Below are positions 14,933 to 20,523 of a DNA stretch of 20,523 nucleotides, piece by piece; the stretch's first letter is position 1, and the number at the start of each line of letters is the position of its first letter. The DNA lies in the NCBI GenBank assembly GCA_964468725.1, contig CAYXVU010000098.1, forward strand, positions 1 to 20,523. The letters run 5' to 3'. Origin of the DNA: CAYXVU01 sp964468725 (lineage in GTDB: Bacteria; Acidobacteriota; Blastocatellia; UBA7656). A model generated the notes under the pieces. That model had not been told where the DNA came from and did no database searches. It worked only from the letters and a program-made list of their open reading frames with translations. The position numbers and the translations under genes were made by a program.

Positions 14933-16261
14933 TTAACGATTAAAAGGTGTCTCTTGAACCCAGTGAAAGCCTCGGCTGTTGAGGGTAAAACGAGATTCAT
15001 CAACTCGAACCAGTCGGGCTTCGGTTCGCTGGCCGTCCATCTCGCCGCTTAGCTTCACTTGCTTCGAATCAGTCGCGTCGAAAGTAAATTCAGCCTGCCA
15101 TTCTTTATCGTTGACTCTGCCAAAAGATAATCGCTTATTCTCCCAATCCAGTTGAGCGCGATAGGACTGGTTTAGGCCGCTCATGGGTTGGATATGCAGC
15201 CCGTTAGGATATTGGATAATCACTCGTTGCCATCGCGTTTGATCGGTCAGCAGAGGCGGTTTCGACTCTCCATTGACGGTGAAATCTTCGACCATCCAGA
15301 TTCCGTAAAAGGGCGGTTTCGGAGCCCCACTCCCGTAAAGTTGATAAGCCTCAAAGCTGCCTGACAGGTGGCTCCCAACCAGATACACGCCGAAGACAAT
15401 TTGCGCAATCAGCAAGCTGCGGTTGAGGCTGGCGCGCTGAAGTAACGGAAGGACGGGATAGGGTTCGGTTGCTCGATTGAAGACCAGAACATTTGCCAAT
15501 CGTCGCAGGTGCGGAACCAGCAGCAGCACAGACATCAAAACGAGGTGAAACGAGTAGAGCTTGACCGGCACGTCGTAACAAAGGTTGAGCAAAAAGACCA
15601 GGGTCATTGCCGCAAACGAGAGCAGTGCTCCTAACGGGGTTGTGCGCGGGAGGATCAGCAACATGCCGCTCAGTAATTCGATGACTCCGGTGAGGCTGGT
15701 GAAGGTCGGAGACGACCCCATAAAACTCCACAGGACACCGTGAGGAGAAAAATCGCCAAACGGTTCTATCAGGCGAGTCAAACTTGGGCGCGTCATCTGC
15801 ACGGGAATGACCTTGATGGCGCCGTAATTGATCATCGCGCTGGCCAACACGAAACGCAGATAAAGAATGAACCACTGACGCGGCCTCTCATAATGGAATC
15901 GCCGACGGTCTGCAACCGTCCAGACCACTGTAGCAATCACCGCCAACACCAGAAAGCAGAGGTTCTGAACCCAATCATAGACCCGGTCGCCGCTGCCGGT
16001 CAGAGCAACAGGAATATCATATCCGATTCGCAGAACATGCTTGCCTACCCAGGGAACGATGGCATCCCATAACGAAGTATAGGCTTTCACGATGAAATCC
16101 CCGACCCAGGGCAACAGAGGCTGCGGGCCGGGAAGAGTGTATAAAACGAAATAGGCAAATAGGAATCGAAAGGCAATCTTCTTCCAATGGTTCCAGTAGG
16201 AAAGACCTTCAGCGTCCGTCTCCTGCTGCCGTATATCTTCAATCTGCGCTAGTGCGGCCAT
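14933..16261 (-). CDS. DoxX-like multi-span membrane protein with C-terminal beta domain
   Basis: From ATG 16261 the protein has 442 residues; GGAGG lies 5 nt upstream and overlaps a rejected TTG at 16273. Hydrophobic spans occur near 30-45, 98-116, 130-150, 188-206, 210-228, 236-252 and 282-300. The segment ILYLRFVLASAMINYGAIKVIPVQM and later TGVIELLSGMLLILPRTTPLGALL resemble the DoxX/DoxD group of small redox-linked membrane proteins, though this one is much longer. Residues about 318-442 follow the last span and look like a soluble beta-rich, lipocalin-like domain (YGIWMVEDFTVNGESKPPLL, RAQLDWENKRLSFGRV). Substrate and partners are unknown. It is transcribed toward the IS remnant and not obviously in an operon. 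Confidence 0.75.
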   Translation of the reverse strand: MAALAQIEDIRQQETDAEGLSYWNHWKKIAFRFLFAYFVLYTLPGPQPLLPWVGDFIVKAYTSLWDAIVPWVGKHVLRIGYDIPVALTGSGDRVYDWVQNLCFLVLAVIATVVWTVADRRRFHYERPRQWFILYLRFVLASAMINYGAIKVIPVQMTRPSLTRLIEPFGDFSPHGVLWSFMGSSPTFTSLTGVIELLSGMLLILPRTTPLGALLSFAAMTLVFLLNLCYDVPVKLYSFHLVLMSVLLLVPHLRRLANVLVFNRATEPYPVLPLLQRASLNRSLLIAQIVFGVYLVGSHLSGSFEAYQLYGSGAPKPPFYGIWMVEDFTVNGESKPPLLTDQTRWQRVIIQYPNGLHIQPMSGLNQSYRAQLDWENKRLSFGRVNDKEWQAEFTFDATDSKQVKLSGEMDGQRTEARLVRVDESRFTLNSRGFHWVQETPFNR

Positions 16262-16379
16262 CGCGTCCTCCAATCACGAAACTCGTCGTCCTTCCCTGTT
16301 GTTTGCGCCACAAGTGGGTTGAGGGGTTCGATCATTTATGTACCTCTCGATTGCCGACGACGACTGACCCCAAGACCCC

Positions 16380-16431
16380 AAGAGGGAGCAAAAGAAGCTG
16401 TCCGAAGCAGTCACCTCTTTTGCTGCCCCTT
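16380..16431 (-). terminator. large hairpin after the TonB-receptor gene
   Basis: Left arm AAGAGGGAGCAAAAGA and right arm TCTTTTGCTGCCCCTT pair with few mismatches, including a perfect 9-bp core AGCAAAAGA/TCTTTTGCT around a 20-nt loop. It lies 32 nt beyond the receptor stop at 16464. Read on the minus strand the 3' arm contains TTCTTTTGCTCCCTC, so a terminator role is plausible. Confidence 0.5.
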
Positions 16432-16463
16432 GAGAAGTAAACAGACATCCTTGCTCGCGCCGC

Positions 16464-19400
16464 TCAGAAGTTGAACTTCAACTGTAGCTGCGTCTGGCGT
16501 GCGATATTGGCGGTGCTGAAGATTCTGCCGAAGCTCTGCGGAAAATCAGCCGTCGCAAAGGGATTGCCGAATATCGGATGGTTGAGCACGTTGAAGAAAT
16601 CGGCTCGCACCTCAACGTTGGTCAACTCGCCCAAAGCGGGGATGAAGAACTTCTTATAGATTCCGGCGTCCCACCGAAACTGATTCGGGCCGTGAAAAAC
16701 GTTACGACCGAGATTGCCCATCAACTGCCCATCGCCGCCAGAAGAGATGCGATACAACTGCCCCCCCGGCCCTTCAAAGGGTGAAAGCGGGCCGAATTGA
16801 GTCCCGCCGGTCAAGACGGGAGTCGGAGAAAAGCAGGCGGCGTTGAGGAAATTATCGATGCCGCGATTTGCTGGATAGGGGTTACAACCGGCAACCAGGT
16901 TCGCCAATCCTCCCGTCCCCGAAAGAGCGCTGAGAAAAGCATTCTGAAAGACATTGAATGGGAAGCCGGTTTGGTAGGTGAGGAGGCCGCTGGTCGTCCA
17001 CCCTCCGGCAATCGCATTGAGGTACTTTTGGCGCGGTCTCGGTATCTCCCATACATAAGTCAGCACAAATCGGTGCGGGATGTTGAAGTCAGAGACTCCG
17101 CGATTGAGATCGGCGATATATTGATTCCCCGGAGAGTTGCTGACATCGAAATTGCTGGCAGCAGAGTTGTTGTCAATGGACTTCGACCACGTGTATGCCC
17201 CCTTCACATAGAGCCCTTTCGAGAGTTGATGCGTCACGGTAAGCTGACCGGAGTGGTAGATCGAATTTGCGGTGCTTGAAATGATCGTCAGACCGCCGAC
17301 GCCAAAGCCAATGATCGGCACGCGCGCATCGCGGTTGGCAGCAGAGTTGGTCGTCACTCCAAGTGCGCCGGGGTTATTTTCGTTACGCAGCAGGGCATCG
17401 TAGTTCTGCGTGTTATAGAGCTTGAGGCCGCGACTGCCGACATAACCGACCTCAATGATCCAATTGCGGAAGAGTTCATACTGCGCCGTCAGGTTCCAGT
17501 TTTGGATATAGGGATTGCGCAGATTGCGGTCGAAGGTCGTAACGCTCAACAGCGGCGCATCGAAGGTCGGCGAGCCATCATCAGAAAATCCGGTGATCGA
17601 AGGAGGCACAGGGAGAATCGGAAACTCGCTTTGTCGCGGCAGCGTCGGGAACGGGTTTTGTAACCTCTTATTGCCGAAGAAGCCGAACTCTTGTGACAGG
17701 ATCGTAAACGGCGGTTGGGTGGTTAATTGCACAGCCGGGATGGCGGCAACGCGGGTGTAGTAAACGCCATAGCCGCCGCGCACAGCCAATTTGCCATTGC
17801 CCAACACATCGTAAGCGAACCCAATACGCGGCGCCCAGTTGTTGCGATCTTCGCCGTTGAGAGCGTGGCGCGGCACGCCAGGGGTTCCAAACTCCGGCAA
17901 GTCTTCCGGCGCAATGAACCCGGCCAACACTCCCGCTCCGCCCCTGCGCGCCGCTTCCGGCGTAACGCGCGACGGATCAAAGTTGCCGTGGCGATTTTTC
18001 GTCTCATAAATGGCTGCGAGATAGTCGTAGCGCAGCCCGAGGTTGAGCGTCAGCCGCGAGGTCACGCGCCAATCATCTTGGAAAAACGGCGAGAAGTCAT
18101 AGGCGCGAAAGTCGCGGTCAGGGGTTCCGGAGCCGATGAATCGAAAGACCGGCGTGCCGGTTAGAAAGTTGTTGAAGGAGGTGAATTGCAGCATGCCGTG
18201 TTGACCATACGGCTGATTGTAATAAAAGCGATGCCAGCGATAATCTACGCCGAATCGCAGACTGTGCTGACCGCGTTGATACGACATAATGTCTCTGAGG
18301 GTCACCGTGTAGGTATGCTGCACCGCGCCGGGGTTATCCGGTGTGCCGAATGAAGGTATCCCGGTGATGGAAAACATGGGGATTTCGGAAATCTCTTCGG
18401 CATTGAATCTCGACATGCCGATCTCGTCCAGCGTATGAGCGTTGAGATGATTAGTAAAATCACGAACCCCGAAGGTTGCGCCAAAGGTGAATTCATTCAG
18501 CAGCCGGGGATTGAAGATCGTCGTGTTTTGGACGGTATAGACCGGGTCGTTGGCATGAAATGCCGACCCATGTCCGAAACTCAACGGAGCAACACTATCG
18601 AGGCGACTCCAATAGATCGTTCCCGCAACCCGATTCTCTTTGCCCCATAAGTCGTATTCGTGATCCCCTCTTGCGGTGAATTGGTCTTCGTTACGAAGGT
18701 TGGTAGCGGAAGTCGAGAAGCGTTGCAAGGTTCCCACCGGGCCGCTGACATCGGGGAAGAGTTTCCCTTGATACGGGCCTGAGAGGTTGAGGATGGAGAT
18801 TGCAACCGGATCAATCTGCGAGGGTTGTAATCCGTAAGCGGCGGCAATACTGGCAACGTCGCGGTTTGCAGGCAACACCGGAAAGAGGGCGTTAATCTCC
18901 GCAGGGTTGCGTTGCCGCGCGCCTTCATAGTTGAAGAACCAGTAGGTTTGGCCTCCCGGCAGCGGCCCGCCGAGCGAACCGCCGAAGTGATTGCGATTCA
19001 GTTTCGGTTTCGCGCGCCCCTGTGAGTTGAGGAAGAAACTGGTTGCCGCCAACGCGCTGTTGCGGTTCAAATAGAGCAGGTTGCCATGAATCTGACTCGT
19101 GCCGGAGCGGCTGATGACGGTGATATTAGCGCCCGAACCGCGCCCCATCGTGGCATCGAAGAGACTGGTTTGGGTGCGAAACTCCTGAATCGAGTCGGGG
19201 TTGGGTATGGCGACGGCTGTCAGACTGCCGAACTCGAAGTTATTGGCATCCGCGCCATTGAGTTGATAGTTGTTATAGGTGCTTCGATTGCCATTGACGA
19301 AGAGGGTTGCCGAACCCGGCGCATTGACGACTCCGGCATCGGTAGCCAGTAAGAGCAGCGGGTTGCGATCAATAATCGGGAGATTGGAAATCACCTTGCG

Positions 19401-19835
19401 TTCGAGCGTGCCGCCTAAAGTCGCGCTGGTCGTTTGCACGGTTGCAGCCCCCGCCGCAACTTCAACCTCTTCGCTGACTGCGCCTAACATCAGTTGCGCG
19501 CTGGCGTCGGTCGTCTCCGTCACCCGCACGATCAAGTCGCGGATAACGTGGCGGCGGAAGCCCTGCGCCTCGATTTCGATTTGATACCCGCTGTTGGGTT
19601 GCACCAGCGGGAAGATGAAGGTTCCGTCGCTGAAGACTTGCGCTTCGCGTCTGAAGCCGAGCGATGAGTTTGTCAGCACGACGGTTGCGTCTTGAATCGC
19701 GTCGCCATTTTGGTCTGTGACCTTCCCTTGAATCGCCCCCGTGTTGACGCTGATCTGCTGCGCCCAAACCGGCGCAATCAGATTGAGAACCAATACTGAG
19801 GCAAGTAACCTTGCCTTCATCGAGTTGCTTGACAT
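16464..19835 (-). CDS. Oar-like TonB-dependent outer-membrane receptor
   Basis: From ATG 19835, which has a textbook AAAGGAGG at 8-nt spacing, the product has 1123 residues; the frame extends 30 codons further upstream without a ribosome site. Residues 1-25 are a signal peptide ending PVWAQ. Residues about 33-118 form a carboxypeptidase-regulatory-like domain (GAIQGKVTDQNGDAIQDATV). A plug domain follows (about 130-240) with FVNGNRSTYNNYQLNGADANN and ISRSGTSQIHGNLLYLNRNS. The rest is a long barrel with the FFNYEGARQRNPAEINALFP motif and final strand TQLQLKFNF, ending in phenylalanine as barrel insertion requires. Proteins of this kind are abundant in Acidobacteriota and are thought to import large ligands such as glycans or peptides with TonB energy; the ligand here is unknown. 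No SusD-type partner is adjacent. Confidence 0.93.
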   Translation of the reverse strand: MSSNSMKARLLASVLVLNLIAPVWAQQISVNTGAIQGKVTDQNGDAIQDATVVLTNSSLGFRREAQVFSDGTFIFPLVQPNSGYQIEIEAQGFRRHVIRDLIVRVTETTDASAQLMLGAVSEEVEVAAGAATVQTTSATLGGTLERKVISNLPIIDRNPLLLLATDAGVVNAPGSATLFVNGNRSTYNNYQLNGADANNFEFGSLTAVAIPNPDSIQEFRTQTSLFDATMGRGSGANITVISRSGTSQIHGNLLYLNRNSALAATSFFLNSQGRAKPKLNRNHFGGSLGGPLPGGQTYWFFNYEGARQRNPAEINALFPVLPANRDVASIAAAYGLQPSQIDPVAISILNLSGPYQGKLFPDVSGPVGTLQRFSTSATNLRNEDQFTARGDHEYDLWGKENRVAGTIYWSRLDSVAPLSFGHGSAFHANDPVYTVQNTTIFNPRLLNEFTFGATFGVRDFTNHLNAHTLDEIGMSRFNAEEISEIPMFSITGIPSFGTPDNPGAVQHTYTVTLRDIMSYQRGQHSLRFGVDYRWHRFYYNQPYGQHGMLQFTSFNNFLTGTPVFRFIGSGTPDRDFRAYDFSPFFQDDWRVTSRLTLNLGLRYDYLAAIYETKNRHGNFDPSRVTPEAARRGGAGVLAGFIAPEDLPEFGTPGVPRHALNGEDRNNWAPRIGFAYDVLGNGKLAVRGGYGVYYTRVAAIPAVQLTTQPPFTILSQEFGFFGNKRLQNPFPTLPRQSEFPILPVPPSITGFSDDGSPTFDAPLLSVTTFDRNLRNPYIQNWNLTAQYELFRNWIIEVGYVGSRGLKLYNTQNYDALLRNENNPGALGVTTNSAANRDARVPIIGFGVGGLTIISSTANSIYHSGQLTVTHQLSKGLYVKGAYTWSKSIDNNSAASNFDVSNSPGNQYIADLNRGVSDFNIPHRFVLTYVWEIPRPRQKYLNAIAGGWTTSGLLTYQTGFPFNVFQNAFLSALSGTGGLANLVAGCNPYPANRGIDNFLNAACFSPTPVLTGGTQFGPLSPFEGPGGQLYRISSGGDGQLMGNLGRNVFHGPNQFRWDAGIYKKFFIPALGELTNVEVRADFFNVLNHPIFGNPFATADFPQSFGRIFSTANIARQTQLQLKFNF

Positions 19836-20523
19836 GATAGAAACCTCCTTTGCGTTTTGCTTTGTCCCGACACCGATAAACGGATGATTAGGGCGAAGGC
19901 TTGCGCCCTTTGACAGCGTTATCAATCTGAGCCGAACGGTTCCGGTCTACTGGCTAATGCGGTGATCGTTGAGAAGGCACACGAATCCTGATGCGCTCTT
20001 TACCGGAGTGCATAATCGCTGCGTTGCGGACGGAAGATTCGTTTACCTGATGAGGCAAGTTGATAAGCGACAGTGCCTACACTTGCGCCCGTGGCGATGA
20101 TGCGTACAGAGAAACTATCATCACCCTTTGAATGACCAACAGGCGAAAAGATATTCCAAGATTGTCAAAATGGTTATCGAAGGTAAATTAGAAAAGGTTC
20201 ACAACCCAATCTTCTCGATTCTGTTCGTTGACAAAGAGGCCTTATAGACCAATGAACCAGTCATCCGCCCGGTTCGTTATGTCGGCACTGCCTGAGGCAG
20301 CACGCAGGAGCAGGACAGCAAGTCAGCAGCACAAGCAAGGCAAGTGGGAGCAGAGTGACCCGAAGGAAAATCAGGGATGTCTATTTTCCAAGTCCTTTGG
20401 CTATGCCGCGTATCCTCACGGCAAACGCATCAAATTTCTTAGGAGAATAAGAGCTATGTTTCTCATATCAAATTGCTCAACAAAATGAGAAAACGCCGTT
20501 GAGAGGCGGTCTTTGACCGCCGG
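19836..20523. other. 688-nt region without a convincing gene
   Basis: This stretch carries the receptor's Shine-Dalgarno and upstream region. It also contains an imperfect stem at 20093-20125 (GGCGATGAT pairing with ATCATCACC, one mismatch), a perfect small hairpin CTGCC-TGA-GGCAG at 20288-20300 followed by a CAG/GCA-rich tract to about 20343, and the partial repeat at 20465. An open plus-strand frame (20228-20488, up to 86 codons, TTG start) shows no recognisable domain or signal peptide, and I do not call it a gene. Confidence 0.5.
20465..20523. repeat. palindromic repeat element, partial copy 2 (inverted), cut by window end
   Basis: The complement of 20465-20522 matches 4529-4586 with about four mismatches in 58 nt, including the GGCGGTCTTTGACCGCC hairpin and the AATTGCTCAAC end region. 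Only one arm is inside the window. The outermost bases, ATATCAAATTG, differ slightly from the first copy's ATACCGAATTG. Confidence 0.75.

Noticed and set aside
14472..14936. 154-codon plus-strand frame after the comM-type gene
   Set aside because: The opposite strand carries clear IS3 transposase motifs, so this frame is the complement of a pseudogene.
19836..19925. 30-codon upstream extension of the TonB receptor
   Set aside because: ATG 19835 has an excellent AAAGGAGG and begins directly before a signal peptide; the extension would destroy export.
20281..20455. possible riboswitch in the CAG-rich region with small hairpins
   Set aside because: I compared it from memory with c-di-GMP, cobalamin and SAM classes and found no matching conserved core.
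4586..20464. the 16-kb segment between the two repeat copies as a composite mobile unit
   Set aside because: The repeats are small palindromes likely present in many copies, and the enclosed genes look like ordinary chromosomal genes with no active transposase.
20228..20488. 86-codon plus-strand frame near the window end
   Set aside because: TTG start, no ribosome site at that start, CAG-rich low-complexity origin and no recognisable domain; its end lies inside the repeat.

Overview
The window looks like chromosome of a member of the Acidobacteriota, possibly class Blastocatellia. This is inferred from gene content only: an ADOP-type MacB permease, an Oar-like TonB-dependent receptor with a carboxypeptidase-regulatory-like N-terminus, a DUF5916 protein, and an ECF sigma/anti-sigma pair followed by DUF4097-type proteins. 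No rRNA, tRNA, CRISPR array, phage gene or origin was seen.

Layout. 1-2455 (-): secreted DUF5916/CBM9-like outer-membrane protein, cut by the window start probably only a few codons before its natural end. 2725-4422 (-): exported TPR plus S41-like peptidase protein. 4461-4585: compact imperfect-palindrome repeat just upstream of that gene; part of a second, inverted copy closes the window (20465-20523). 4784-8296 (-): four-gene operon of ECF sigma factor, zinc-finger anti-sigma factor with one membrane span, and two exported DUF4097-type repeat proteins. 8633-11904 (+): divergent ABC ATPase and MacB/ADOP-type permease. 11993-12427 (+): small protein of unknown function with an HCEEC motif. 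12567-12758 (-): tiny membrane protein with a zinc ribbon. 12931-14475 (+): complete YifB/ComM-type AAA ATPase. About 14535-14858 (-): decayed fragment of an IS3-family transposase. 14933-16261 (-): DoxX-like membrane protein with a C-terminal beta-rich domain. 16464-19835 (-): large Oar-like TonB-dependent receptor. 19836-20523: no convincing gene.

How the parts fit. Almost everything concerns the envelope: two outer-membrane barrels, an exported protease-like protein, two exported repeat proteins under an ECF sigma/anti-sigma switch, and an ABC exporter of the MacB class starting divergently from the same intergenic region. The most coherent hypothesis is that 4784-11904 is an envelope-response module: the anti-sigma factor senses a periplasmic signal, releases sigma, and sigma drives its own operon and perhaps the divergent transporter. 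Co-regulation is inference. The least explained items are the palindromic repeat family, the structured leader of the DUF5916 gene, the S41-like protein lacking the expected lysine, and the HCEEC-motif protein.
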